The notes: generated from the letters alone by a model not told the origin. 64,000 nt of DNA from Aliarcobacter skirrowii CCUG 10374 (GCF_003544835.1 NZ_CP032099.1:496001-560000), one strand, 5' to 3'. Shown: positions 18,742 through 26,978, counted from the stretch's first letter. Numbers and translations are program-made.

Positions 18742-19662
18742 ATGGCATTATATACATGTGGACATATTATTCCAGATTCTGATTCAGTTTGTTCAGCTAT
18801 CTCTTTAGCATATCTATTAAATAAAATTGGAAGAGCAGCAACTCCTGCACGACAAGGAGAGTTAAATCCAGAGACAAAATTTATTTTAGATAAGTTTGGA
18901 TTTGAAGCGCCAGTTTTAAAAACATCTTTTGCAGGTGATGAGCTTTTTATTACAGATTATTCAGATATTGCTCAAGCTCCACAAGATTTGGATAAAACAA
19001 CTATTGTTGGAATTGTTGATCATCATAAACTTGGCGACATTACAACTTCAGCTCCACTAGAGTGTTGGATTAGACCAGTTGGTTGTACAAATACTATTGT
19101 AAAAGAGATGTATGATTATCATAAAGTTGAAATACCTGCAAATATTGCTGCTATTATGATGTGTGCAATTTTAAGTGATACAGTAATTTTTAAATCACCA
19201 ACTTGTACACCACTTGATATTCAAGTTGTTAAAGAGTTATCAAAAATTTGTGGAATTGAAGATTTTGGTGCACTTGGTATGGAGATGTTTAAAGTTAAAT
19301 CTGAAGTTGAAGGTACACCAATAAGAGATTTAGTAATGAGAGATTACAAAAACTTTGATATGCATGGATCTAAAGTGGGAGTAGGGCAACTTGAAGTTGT
19401 AGATGGTTCTGTATTTGATAAAATCAAAGATGATTTAATGGCAGATATAAAAAAAGTAAAAGATGAACAAAATCTTCATACAGTTGCACTTTTATTAACT
19501 GATATTATGAAAGAGGGAAGTGAAGTATTGGTTGCATCAAATGATACTTCAATTTTTGAAAAAGCATTTAATTGTAAACTTGAAGATGGAAAAGTTTGGT
19601 TAGATGGATGTTTAAGTAGAAAAAAACAGATTATTCCTTTCTTAGAACCAGCATTTGCTTAA
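18742..19662 (+). CDS. ppaC: Manganese-dependent inorganic pyrophosphatase
   Basis: Hydrolyses pyrophosphate to phosphate, pulling biosynthetic reactions forward. A 306-residue DHH-family (class II) enzyme: GHIIPDSDSVCSA (DxD metal site near residue 13), IVDHHKLGD (the DHH motif near 93) and the C-terminal DHHA2 domain with the SRKKQIIP substrate-binding loop. AAAGGA precedes the ATG. A perfect 12-bp hairpin terminator follows the stop. Confidence 0.95.
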   Translation: MALYTCGHIIPDSDSVCSAISLAYLLNKIGRAATPARQGELNPETKFILDKFGFEAPVLKTSFAGDELFITDYSDIAQAPQDLDKTTIVGIVDHHKLGDITTSAPLECWIRPVGCTNTIVKEMYDYHKVEIPANIAAIMMCAILSDTVIFKSPTCTPLDIQVVKELSKICGIEDFGALGMEMFKVKSEVEGTPIRDLVMRDYKNFDMHGSKVGVGQLEVVDGSVFDKIKDDLMADIKKVKDEQNLHTVALLLTDIMKEGSEVLVASNDTSIFEKAFNCKLEDGKVWLDGCLSRKKQIIPFLEPAFA

Positions 19663-19689
19663 AATATAAAGCCTAAAGGCTTTATATTT
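19662..19689 (+). terminator. Terminator after ppaC
   Basis: AAATATAAAGCC (19662-19673) pairs perfectly with GGCTTTATATTT (19678-19689) around the loop TAAA. It begins on the last base of the ppaC stop codon and ends about 20 bases before the next ATG. Confidence 0.75.
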
Positions 19690-19711
19690 AATACTACCTT
19701 TAGGAGAAAAA

Positions 19712-20917
19712 ATGAAAAAATATTTAGTAGATTTTTTAAGAGATTTTGGAATAGAACCAACATTTTTGGTAATGAGCATAGCTATTTTAATAATTATCTC
19801 TATAACAGCACTTATTATTCATATATTACTACATAAAATTATTTTAAAAGCGATTATAAAATTTAATCAAAGAAAACAAAATTTAATAACATCTACTCTT
19901 TTAGAAGAGAATTTATACCAAAGATTATCACTTCTATTTCAAGGTTTAGTTGTAAATTGGCAGACAAAAATTTGGGTTGAAAGTGGTTATATTTATGAAA
20001 CTTTAATGACTTTATCACTGGTTTGGATATCTATTTTTACTTTGTTGGTGATTTATTCAATTATTGATAAAATATTTAGTTCACTTCACTTAGCAACACA
20101 AACACCATTTTTTGCTATGAGAACAGTTATTCAAGGTGTAAAATTAGTTTTTGGAATTGTTTGTGTTATTTATATTGTTGCTATTTTAGCAGATAAATCT
20201 CCAGTTGCTATTTTAAGTGGTCTTGGAGCAATGTCTGCTGTTTTAATGTTGGTATTTAAAGATACAATTTTAGGATTTAGTGCAGGATTACAACTATCAA
20301 CTAATAAAATGGTTCAGCTTGGAGATTGGATAGAGATGCCAAAATATGGTGCTGATGGAGATGTTATAGATATTGGTTTAAATGTTGTAAAGGTTAGAAA
20401 CTTTGATAAAACAATCACAACGATTCCAACTTATGCGCTTGTATCTGACTCTTTTAAAAACTGGCGAGGAATGAGAGAATCAGGTGGAAGAAGAATAAAA
20501 AGAGCAATTAAGATAGATCTTCATAGTATTAAATTTTTGAATGAAGATGATATAAAAAGGCTTGAAAAAGCAAATCTATTAGCCCCATATTTAAAAGAGA
20601 AAGTAAATGAGATAAAAAGTTATAACGAATCAAATAAATTTGATTTAAGTGTATCTATAAATGGAAGAAGACTTACAAATATTGGAACTTTAAGAGCGTA
20701 TATTTTGACATATTTAAAAAATCATCCAAATATAAATAAAGATATGACAATAATGGTGCGACAACTATCTCCAAATGAGTATGGAATACCTTTAGAGATT
20801 TACTGTTTTACATCTACAACAGTTTGGGTAGATTATGAAAATATTCAATCAGATATTTTTGACCATATCTACTCTGTTTTAGGTGAATTTGATATAAAAC
20901 CATATCAATATGGATAA
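19712..20917 (+). CDS. MscS-family mechanosensitive channel, YbdG-like
   Basis: A 401-residue inner-membrane channel. It has five likely membrane helices: residues about 18-40, 70-85, 105-125, 150-170 and the pore helix around ILSGLGAMSAVLMLVFKD. The MscS beta domain follows, with GDWIEMPKYGADGDVIDIGL, TTIPTYALVSDSFKNWRGM and GGRRIKRAIKIDLHSI (each in part). These strings are close to E. coli YbdG (MscM), which gates at moderate tension during osmotic downshift. AGGAG precedes the ATG. It stands alone between ppaC and sodB. Confidence 0.92.
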   Translation: MKKYLVDFLRDFGIEPTFLVMSIAILIIISITALIIHILLHKIILKAIIKFNQRKQNLITSTLLEENLYQRLSLLFQGLVVNWQTKIWVESGYIYETLMTLSLVWISIFTLLVIYSIIDKIFSSLHLATQTPFFAMRTVIQGVKLVFGIVCVIYIVAILADKSPVAILSGLGAMSAVLMLVFKDTILGFSAGLQLSTNKMVQLGDWIEMPKYGADGDVIDIGLNVVKVRNFDKTITTIPTYALVSDSFKNWRGMRESGGRRIKRAIKIDLHSIKFLNEDDIKRLEKANLLAPYLKEKVNEIKSYNESNKFDLSVSINGRRLTNIGTLRAYILTYLKNHPNINKDMTIMVRQLSPNEYGIPLEIYCFTSTTVWVDYENIQSDIFDHIYSVLGEFDIKPYQYG

Positions 20918-20990
20918 AAATAGTTTTAACTATAAACAAAGATAAAATATTGTATCCTCTAAAGTTCAAATTTATTAAAAAGGAATTATT

Positions 20991-21560
20991 ATGAAACACG
21001 AATTAATGAAATTACCATATGCAAGTTTAGCGCCACTAATGTCTGATGAGACTTTAGAATATCATCATGGAAAACACCACAATACTTATGTTACAAATTT
21101 AAATAACCTAATTGCTGGTACAAAATTTGAAGATATGAGTCTTGAAGATATTATTAAAAATTCTGAAGGTGGATTATTTAATAATGCTGCTCAAGTATTT
21201 AACCATGACTTCTTCTTTAATGGTTTAACTCCAACTCAAGGATCAATTCCAGCTTCTGTTGAAGCAGCTTTAACAAAAGCTTTTGGAAGCGTTGAAAAAT
21301 TTAAAGAGGAGTTTACAGCTAAAGCTATAGGACAATTTGGTTCAGGATGGGCTTGGCTAGTAAAAGATGCAAGTGGTGCTTTAAAAATCGTTACAACTTC
21401 AAATGCTGGATGTCCTATCACTGATGGTTTAACTCCAGTTTTAACATGTGATGTTTGGGAACATGCTTACTATATTGATACAAGAAATGCAAGACCAAAA
21501 TTTTTAGAAAATTTCTGGAAACTTGTAAACTGGGAAGTAGTTGCTAGTAAATTAGCATAA
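20991..21560 (+). CDS. sodB: Superoxide dismutase, iron type
   Basis: Converts superoxide to peroxide and oxygen in the cytoplasm. The 189-residue enzyme has metal ligands in EYHHGKHHNTYV (first His), VFNHDFFF (second His) and DVWEHAYYID (Asp and His). The GSGWAWLV and GGLFNNAAQ contexts are usual for the iron form. AAAGGA precedes the ATG. A strong terminator follows. KatA and a Fur/PerR-type regulator elsewhere in the window belong to the same oxidative defence. Confidence 0.96.
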   Translation: MKHELMKLPYASLAPLMSDETLEYHHGKHHNTYVTNLNNLIAGTKFEDMSLEDIIKNSEGGLFNNAAQVFNHDFFFNGLTPTQGSIPASVEAALTKAFGSVEKFKEEFTAKAIGQFGSGWAWLVKDASGALKIVTTSNAGCPITDGLTPVLTCDVWEHAYYIDTRNARPKFLENFWKLVNWEVVASKLA

Positions 21561-21566
21561 TTTCTT

Positions 21567-21592
21567 AAAAGTATGGATTTTCCATACTTTTT
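21567..21592 (+). terminator. Terminator after sodB
   Basis: AAAAGTATGGA (21567-21577) and TCCATACTTTT (21581-21591) form an 11-bp perfect stem with a TTT loop and T tail. It ends just 6 bases before the ATG of the AraC-family gene. Confidence 0.75.
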
Positions 21593-21597
21593 CATAC

Positions 21598-22383
21598 ATG
21601 AAATCAGATATCTTTAAAAATCCAAAATTAGACTTTATCGAATTACGATATGTAGAAGATATAAAAGATTGTGTAAAGATGCATCTACATGAAGAACTTA
21701 CAATCACTGCAATAAAAAAAGGTTCATTAAATCTTATTTTTAATGACACTTCAATAACAGTAAAACCAAATGAAATAGCTATCATAAATAGTCAAATTCC
21801 CCATAGTGCAACAACAAATGAAAAATCAAAAGATGGATATATTTTATACTTGAAAAAAGATTATTTAAAGAATTTAGATTTTAATTTCTCATCAGCTTTT
21901 GAGTTAATCAAAAATAGAAACATCTATAAAAGTTTTATAAAATTATGTGATTGTTTACTTGATATTAAAATCTCTTTGATAGAAAAAGAGGAAAACCTTT
22001 ATCTATTTTGTCTTGCATTTTTTTCTTTTGAACAAACAGAACAAAACTATAAAGAAGAATCAACTTTAGCAATGAATATAAAAAAATATTTAGATGAAAA
22101 TTATCTTGAAGAGTTTATATTAGATGAATTAGCTTTGAAGTTTGATTTAACAGTTGTTCATCTAATACGAGTATTTAAAAAAGAGTTTGGACTTCCAATT
22201 CACTCATATATTTTAAATAAAAAAGTTCATCTTGCAAAAGAGTTATTATCTTCAAATATCTCTATTTCTCAAATAGCACAAAATAGTGGTTTTTTTGACC
22301 AAAGCCACTTAAATAGAAGTTTTAAAAGAATATTTCAAATTACACCAAAAGAGTATCAAAAAAATATTTTTTCAAAATGTTAA
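21598..22383 (+). CDS. AraC-family transcriptional regulator
   Basis: A 261-residue regulator. Its N-terminal cupin sensor domain includes MHLHEELTITAIKKGSL and VKPNEIAIINSQIPHSA. The C-terminal pair of helix-turn-helices has ILDELALKFDLTVVHLIRVFKKEFG (in part) and the signature ISQIAQNSGFFDQSHLNRSFKR, ending in TPKEYQK. The start follows the sodB terminator at once and has no Shine-Dalgarno, which is odd. The next Met (residue 28) would cut into the cupin. The ligand and targets are unknown. Confidence 0.88.
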   Translation: MKSDIFKNPKLDFIELRYVEDIKDCVKMHLHEELTITAIKKGSLNLIFNDTSITVKPNEIAIINSQIPHSATTNEKSKDGYILYLKKDYLKNLDFNFSSAFELIKNRNIYKSFIKLCDCLLDIKISLIEKEENLYLFCLAFFSFEQTEQNYKEESTLAMNIKKYLDENYLEEFILDELALKFDLTVVHLIRVFKKEFGLPIHSYILNKKVHLAKELLSSNISISQIAQNSGFFDQSHLNRSFKRIFQITPKEYQKNIFSKC

Positions 22384-22414
22384 TTTTGTACAAGATTTTA
22401 TTTTTTGTAAAAGT

Positions 22415-22440
22415 TATAATTTGCAAAATTTAAAAAGGAG
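22415..22440 (+). promoter_or_regulatory. Promoter and ribosome site of the leuA leader
   Basis: A consensus TATAAT at 22415-22420 is followed by AAAAAGGAG (22432-22440), a strong Shine-Dalgarno that serves the 20-codon leader frame and not leuA itself. Confidence 0.6.
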
Positions 22441-22446
22441 TTTATC

Positions 22447-22509
22447 ATGGATGTAAATATTATAAAACAAATTATCTCTTTTTCTCTCCTCTGCCTCAAA
22501 ACTTTCTAA
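22447..22509 (+). CDS. Putative leuA leader peptide (20 residues)
   Basis: An ATG six bases after a strong AAAAAGGAG opens a 20-codon frame ending TAA at 22509. The peptide has an Ile-rich first half and ends SFSLLCLKTF. All three leucines use CTC, a codon seldom seen in this AT-rich window, where TTA dominates. It ends 54 bases before leuA. A short Leu/Ile-rich leader with rare codons ahead of a leucine-biosynthesis gene is the hallmark of attenuation. However, no clear terminator/antiterminator pair is visible downstream, so control may act on leuA translation instead. Confidence 0.6.
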   Translation: MDVNIIKQIISFSLLCLKTF

Positions 22510-22563
22510 TACTTAAAACATAAAAAAACAAATCAAAAAATAAAAATTATAACGGAGTAAACC

Positions 22564-23865
22564 ATGAGTTTCAAAAAATATCAACAATATCCTATTGTGC
22601 AAAATTTCAAAAGAGAGTGGGCAGATAAAACTATAACCAAAGCACCAATTTATTGTAGTGTAGATTTAAGAGATGGAAATCAAGCTTTGATAAATCCTTT
22701 AACGGTTGAGCAAAAATTGGAGTATTTTAAAGCTTTAGTAAAAATGGGCTTTAAACAAATAGAGGTTAGTTATCCAAGTGCTAGTCAAACTGATTTTAAC
22801 TTTACTAGAAAATTAATAAAAGAGGATTTAGTGCCAGATGATGTGGCTATTCAGATTTTAATTCCTGCAAAAAAAGAGTGGATTAAAAAAAGTGTAGAAG
22901 CTATGAAAAATGTAAAAAATGGGATTTTTCACTTATATAATCCAACAAATGAGTTTCAAAGAAGAGTTGTTTTTCAAAAAAGTGATGATGAGATAATTCA
23001 AATGGCTATTGAAGCTATGCAATATTTAGTTGAATTAACAAAGGATTTTAAAGGAAAAGTAACTTATCAATATTCACCAGAAAGCTTTTCTCAAACTACT
23101 TTAGAGTTTGCTGTAAAGATTTGTAATGAAGTTATAAATGTGGTAAAACCAACAAAAGAAAATAAGATGATAATAAATTTACCAAATACTCTTGAAGCTT
23201 GCATGCCAAATGTTTATGCAGATAGAATAGAGTGGATGTGTAAAAATTTACACAATCGTGAAGCTTTGATAATCAGTGTTCATCCTCACAATGATAGAGG
23301 AACTTCAGTAGCAAGTGCCGAGCTAGCTCTGCTTGCAGGGGCAGATAAAGTTGAAGGAACATTGTTTGGAAATGGAGAGAGAGCAGGGAATTTGGACATA
23401 ATAAATTTTGCTTTTAATATCTATTCACAAGGAATTGACCCAAAACTTGATTTATCAATAATTGATGAGGTAAAAGCTATGTATGAAGAAAAAACACAAA
23501 TTTTGGTGCATCCAAGGCATCCATATGTAGGTGATATGATATTTACTGCTTTTAGTGGTGGACATCAAGATGCTATAAAAAAAGGAATAGATTTTTATAG
23601 AGAAACAAATAGCCAAAGTTGGAATGTACCATATTTACCAATTGACCCAAAAGATATAAAAAGAGGGTATGAAAAAGTAATACGTGTAAACTCTCAATCA
23701 GGAAAAGGAGGAGCTAGTTTTATAATAAGTGAATTTTTAGGTGTAAATATGAACAAAGATGAAGCTATAAAATTTGGTTTATTGATAAAAGAAGAATCTG
23801 ATAGATTAAAAAGAGAGTTAGAAAAAGAGGAAATAATAGAACTATATAAAAAGTTAAATAGATAA
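22564..23865 (+). CDS. leuA: 2-isopropylmalate synthase (LeuA type 2), lacking the regulatory domain
   Basis: Condenses acetyl-CoA with 2-oxoisovalerate, the first committed step to leucine. The 433 residues are the TIM-barrel catalytic domain of the type-2 family: YCSVDLRDGNQALINP (metal Asp), EVSYPSASQTDFNFTRKL, FHLYNPTNEFQRRVVF, SVHPHNDRGTSVA (metal His pair) and FGNGERAGN. It stops after the linker subdomain (IIELYKKLNR). Type-2 enzymes are normally about 550-600 residues, with a C-terminal leucine-binding domain that is absent here. Ribosome site CGGAG at 22553-22557. No leuBCD nearby. Confidence 0.9.
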   Translation: MSFKKYQQYPIVQNFKREWADKTITKAPIYCSVDLRDGNQALINPLTVEQKLEYFKALVKMGFKQIEVSYPSASQTDFNFTRKLIKEDLVPDDVAIQILIPAKKEWIKKSVEAMKNVKNGIFHLYNPTNEFQRRVVFQKSDDEIIQMAIEAMQYLVELTKDFKGKVTYQYSPESFSQTTLEFAVKICNEVINVVKPTKENKMIINLPNTLEACMPNVYADRIEWMCKNLHNREALIISVHPHNDRGTSVASAELALLAGADKVEGTLFGNGERAGNLDIINFAFNIYSQGIDPKLDLSIIDEVKAMYEEKTQILVHPRHPYVGDMIFTAFSGGHQDAIKKGIDFYRETNSQSWNVPYLPIDPKDIKRGYEKVIRVNSQSGKGGASFIISEFLGVNMNKDEAIKFGLLIKEESDRLKRELEKEEIIELYKKLNR

Positions 23866-23892
23866 AAGTAAGTATTAAAACTTACTTTTATC
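23861..23892. terminator. Bidirectional terminator between leuA and the ureohydrolase gene
   Basis: A perfect 13-bp inverted repeat: GATAAAAGTAAGT (23861-23873) and ACTTACTTTTATC (23880-23892), with loop ATTAAA. The stop codons of both convergent genes lie inside the stem. Confidence 0.75.
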
Positions 23893-24949
23893 TATATTCA
23901 ATCTTTTTTTGACTAGCTAACAATGCTCCACAAAGTTGATATAAAACTCTAGCTCCAACATTTGCATCCCAACCATTTTCACTACTTCCAACTTCACATA
24001 AATCAAAACCAATAATTTTTCTACCACTTTTTACAATCATAAAAATAAGGTGTTCAAGTTCTCCATATCTTAATCCTCCAGGAACTGGAGTTCCTGTATT
24101 TGGGCAATTAAGTGGCTCTAAACCATCAATATCAATAGATAGATATACATTTTGTGGAAGTTGATTTATATAAGGAGTAAAAACATCTTCAAGTGATTTT
24201 CCACTAGCAAGTTCCAATTGCATTAAAGTATCGTATAAACAAGCTCCTCTATCTTTATAATCCTTCATTCTATTAGCTTCTTCTTTGCTATAATCTCTAA
24301 TTCCTATTTGAACAAGCTTTGATACTTTTGGGCAATCTTTCATTACATTGTAAAAAATTGAAGCATGAGAGTAAGTAAATCCTTCATAAGCCTCTCTTAA
24401 ATCGTGATGAGCATCTACATGAACTATTCCAAAATCCTCTTTACAACTATCATTTAAAGCTTTTATAAGACCGTAAGGAGAAGAGTGATCCCCACCAACA
24501 ACGGCTACAAATTTGTTTTTCTTAATTCTTTTAATTGATTCATCATATACATAACTATTTAGTGCATTAGAAACATTGTTTACAAATTTTAGAGATTTTT
24601 TATCGCTCTCGTCGTTTTCTAATGCTTCAATTACCTTTATAGCTTTTTTTCTAGTTTTATTACTAAGTTTTAAAAGATGCTTATCTGTTTCAAGCATGGC
24701 TATTCCAGCACTGTAAGGTTTTATGTAGTGGTAAGTTTCAGCATCTAGTTGATGACTTGCTTCTTTTATTGCATCTGGTGCTTTTGCGGTCCCATCTGAA
24801 AAAGATACAGTTGCTTCCCAAGGAACTGGAATTAAAATTAAGCTAGCCTCTTTTGGATCAACTTTGCTCCCTAGAAATCCATCATCTTTTTTTGGAGGAA
24901 GTCCCAACTCTAAAATTTCTATATCATCTTTTAAGTTTCTATATCTCAT
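23888..24949 (-). CDS. Arginase/agmatinase-family ureohydrolase
   Basis: A 353-residue binuclear manganese hydrolase that removes urea from a guanidino compound. Metal-binding motifs are intact: VVGGDHSSPYG, IVHVDAHHDLRE and SIDIDGLEP, with a conserved Glu late in FDLCEVG. An N-terminal extension of about 80 residues is typical of the agmatinase-like branch. Agmatine or a related amine is the likely substrate, but arginase cannot be excluded. ATG 24949 has GGAG 6 bases upstream and is better than ATG 24961, which includes that GGAG. A TATAAT (minus strand) lies at 24981-24976. Confidence 0.88.
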   Translation of the reverse strand: MRYRNLKDDIEILELGLPPKKDDGFLGSKVDPKEASLILIPVPWEATVSFSDGTAKAPDAIKEASHQLDAETYHYIKPYSAGIAMLETDKHLLKLSNKTRKKAIKVIEALENDESDKKSLKFVNNVSNALNSYVYDESIKRIKKNKFVAVVGGDHSSPYGLIKALNDSCKEDFGIVHVDAHHDLREAYEGFTYSHASIFYNVMKDCPKVSKLVQIGIRDYSKEEANRMKDYKDRGACLYDTLMQLELASGKSLEDVFTPYINQLPQNVYLSIDIDGLEPLNCPNTGTPVPGGLRYGELEHLIFMIVKSGRKIIGFDLCEVGSSENGWDANVGARVLYQLCGALLASQKKIEYR

Positions 24950-25048
24950 AAAAGTCTCCATTTTTTATTTTGGAGATTATAAGATATTTAAAACAATAGT
25001 AAAGTTAATTTGAAGTTTTATTTGTAAAATTGTAAGATTAAATATTTA

Positions 25049-25189
25049 TTATTTTATATTTAAATAATTTTTTGAAAGTTTTATACATAAACCAGCTTTT
25101 GAAGATGCATCTATTAAAGATTCTCCATTTTGTATAAGTCTTAGTAAAACTAACTCTTTTATATTTTTGCTTATATTTGTTATTGACAT
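25049..25189 (-). CDS. 46-residue protein, possible helix-turn-helix, coupled to the methyltransferase
   Basis: A minus-strand frame from ATG 25189 to TAA 25049 with AAAGGAG six bases upstream. It overlaps the end of the methyltransferase gene by 10 bases, so translation is probably coupled. The core KELVLLRLIQNGESLIDASSKAGL resembles the helix-turn-helix of small resolvase/terminase-type DNA-binding proteins (in part: LIQNGESLIDASSKAG), but the match is by eye only. There is no signal or membrane segment. Too short for firm assignment. Confidence 0.5.
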   Translation of the reverse strand: MSITNISKNIKELVLLRLIQNGESLIDASSKAGLCIKLSKNYLNIK

Positions 25190-25857
25190 TGTTCTCCTTT
25201 ATAATTTCTTGAATATTTAAATATTTTACCTTTGTATGGCTCATCCAAATACTCTGTATTTTGAACTTCATGTGAAGTACATGAAAATCCATATTCAGCC
25301 ATTTTATTTGTAAATTTTGCTTGATGCCCTCTATTTGGGTTTACTAAGATGATTTTACAATTTAATTTTGCATGAGAATTTAAAAATATTGACAGAAGTT
25401 TGGCGTGATCTCTTTCATATAGTAAATCGCTACCAATTATTAAGTCAAATTTCCCAAGTTTGTCATTGTACTCATCGTCCCAATCAACTCTTACAAATGG
25501 AATTTTTTTATCTTGATTTAGTTTTGTGTTTTCTAAGAGATATTTTTCTACTTCAGGGTGATAATCTGTTGCTGTTATATCTGCGTTTAGGCGGTTTAAA
25601 ATTAAACTTGATAGTCCAATACCACAACCAACTTCTAAAATTCTTTTATCTTTAAAGTCGTAGTTGTAGATAAAATTTGCTAAAACTTCACTAGATGGCC
25701 AGACGACTCCAAATAGTGACCAAGTAGCATTAGAAATACCTAATTTCTCTGCTACTTTGTCATCATCATTAAACTCTTGTCTGTCTCTTAGTGTTTTTAA
25801 ATGAATATCATTTTTCCCAAACTCTATTGTTTGGTATTTAAATCTGATTTTCCTCAA
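25180..25857 (-). CDS. Class I SAM-dependent methyltransferase, METTL21/23-like
   Basis: A 225-residue Rossmann methyltransferase. The SAM-binding motif I is ILEVGCGIGLSSLIL (around residue 75), followed by ADITATDYHPEV and the post-motif FDLIIGSDLLYERDH. This DLLYE form with a preceding GVVWPSSEVLANFI is characteristic of protein-lysine methyltransferases of the METTL21 type. The target protein is not predictable. It is followed by the 46-residue gene and preceded, 5 bases away, by the cold-shock gene on the same strand. Confidence 0.85.
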   Translation of the reverse strand: MRKIRFKYQTIEFGKNDIHLKTLRDRQEFNDDDKVAEKLGISNATWSLFGVVWPSSEVLANFIYNYDFKDKRILEVGCGIGLSSLILNRLNADITATDYHPEVEKYLLENTKLNQDKKIPFVRVDWDDEYNDKLGKFDLIIGSDLLYERDHAKLLSIFLNSHAKLNCKIILVNPNRGHQAKFTNKMAEYGFSCTSHEVQNTEYLDEPYKGKIFKYSRNYKGEQCQ

Positions 25858-25862
25858 AAAAT

Positions 25863-26081
25863 TTAGATTGCTCTAACATTCTTTGCTTGAGGACCTTTTT
25901 CATTTCTTCCGATTTCAAAAGATACTCTTTGACCTTCGTCTAAAGATACTCTTCCATATCCTGAACTTTGAATTTCACTGTGGTGAACAAAGAAATCTTT
26001 ATTTTCGTTCTCTATTTGGATAAATCCAAAACCTTTTTCTGAGTTGAACCATTTTACTGTTCCAATGTTTTGATCTGCCAT
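25863..26081 (-). CDS. Cold-shock domain protein
   Basis: A 72-residue single cold-shock domain: [15 protein letters not shown] contains RNP1 and [11 protein letters not shown]2, ending PQAKNVRAI. It binds single-stranded RNA and melts structure at low temperature or during stress. AAGGAAATGCC precedes the ATG. The upstream 219-base gap gives a long leader, as in E. coli cspA. The methyltransferase gene follows after 5 bases and may be co-transcribed. Confidence 0.95.
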   Translation of the reverse strand: MADQNIGTVKWFNSEKGFGFIQIENENKDFFVHHSEIQSSGYGRVSLDEGQRVSFEIGRNEKGPQAKNVRAI

Positions 26082-26250
26082 GGCATTTCCTTTTAATTAA
26101 TTTTTTTACTTTTTTTAAAGTAATCTATAAAGTCTAAAGGAGTTTTAATTTGTATTAAGTTTATTTAGTATTAATCTGTAGTTATCAATAAAAGCAAACA
26201 AAAGATGTAGTCAAAAACCCTAAATCATCTTCAAGAAATTGCATTGTAAC
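26082..26250 (-). promoter_or_regulatory. Long 5' leader of the cold-shock gene
   Basis: On the minus strand TACAAT (26248-26243) is a plausible -10 box, which would start the transcript near 26236 and leave a leader of about 155 bases. A 7-bp hairpin (TTACTTT 26106-26112 with AAAGTAA 26117-26123) lies about 20 bases before the ribosome site. Long structured leaders control cold-shock mRNAs in other bacteria. Confidence 0.35.
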
Positions 26251-26300
26251 TGAATAAAAATTTAATAGCAAGCTTTTAGTCTAATTTAACGAAATATTTT

Positions 26301-26978
26301 TTATTCTATTTTAAAAATCGAGTCTGCTACATTTAATATTTGAGATTTAAAGTGCGATATTATAACTATTGTACAACTTTTTTTTAACTCTAAAATCAAA
26401 TTTTCGATTTTTAATGCTAACTCTTCATTTAGTGAAGCAGTTGGTTCATCAAGAAGTAAAACTTTTGGTTTTAGTATTAAAGCTCTTGCTAAAATCAATC
26501 TTTGTTGCTGACCACCTGATAGTAAATATGCACTATTTTCTAATCTATCTTTTACTTCATCATATAAATGAACTTTTTTTAATACATCTGTTATTAACTT
26601 TTTTGCATCATCTTTTTTTATTTTTTGAAGTTTTAGAGGAAAATATAAATTCTCAAAAATAGAAAATGGCAAAATATCTGGATGTTGGCTTACATATACA
26701 ATTTTTTTTCTAAGATTTGGTAGCTCTTTGTTTGATAAAGTTGTAATATCAATATCTTTATTATCATCATTAAAATATACTTTTCCACTAAAACTTGCAT
26801 TTTCATACTCTTTTATCATCTGATTTAATACAAGAAGCAAAGAGCTTTTTCCAATTCCACTTGGACCACTTATTGCTGTGATTGAGTTTTTTTCTATATT
26901 CAAGTTTAAATCTTTTAAAACCTGCTTTTTATCATAGTAAAGATTTAAATTCTCTATTTTTAAAATATTTTTACTCAA
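26301..26978 (-). CDS. pstB: Phosphate-type ABC transporter ATP-binding protein (PstB-like)
   Basis: A 225-residue ATPase that powers uptake by the PstSCA complex. Walker A GPSGIGKSS, signature LSGGQQQRLILARAL and Walker B VLLLDEPTASLN are intact. The frame extends to 27047, but that part overlaps the permease. I place the start at TTG 26978, which has AAGGAG 8 bases upstream and gives MSKNILKIENLNLYY. It overlaps the pstA stop by 8 bases. It is about 25 residues shorter than usual PstB. No PhoU gene follows. Confidence 0.82.
   Translation of the reverse strand: MSKNILKIENLNLYYDKKQVLKDLNLNIEKNSITAISGPSGIGKSSLLLVLNQMIKEYENASFSGKVYFNDDNKDIDITTLSNKELPNLRKKIVYVSQHPDILPFSIFENLYFPLKLQKIKKDDAKKLITDVLKKVHLYDEVKDRLENSAYLLSGGQQQRLILARALILKPKVLLLDEPTASLNEELALKIENLILELKKSCTIVIISHFKSQILNVADSIFKIE

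Noticed and set aside
24956-24975. CTCCA/TGGAG repeat that could mask the ureohydrolase ribosome site
   Set aside because: The transcript probably starts near 24969 (after TATAAT at 24981-24976), so one arm is mostly not transcribed.
25038-25292. 84-codon minus-strand frame overlapping the methyltransferase end and the 46-residue gene
   Set aside because: It runs in another frame across both genes, with no ribosome site and Lys/Asn/Ile composition typical of random AT-rich frames.
26185-26244. 19-codon frame (MQFLEDDL...) in the cold-shock leader
   Set aside because: It has no ribosome site, and its ATG lies in the likely -10 box, so it would not be in the transcript.
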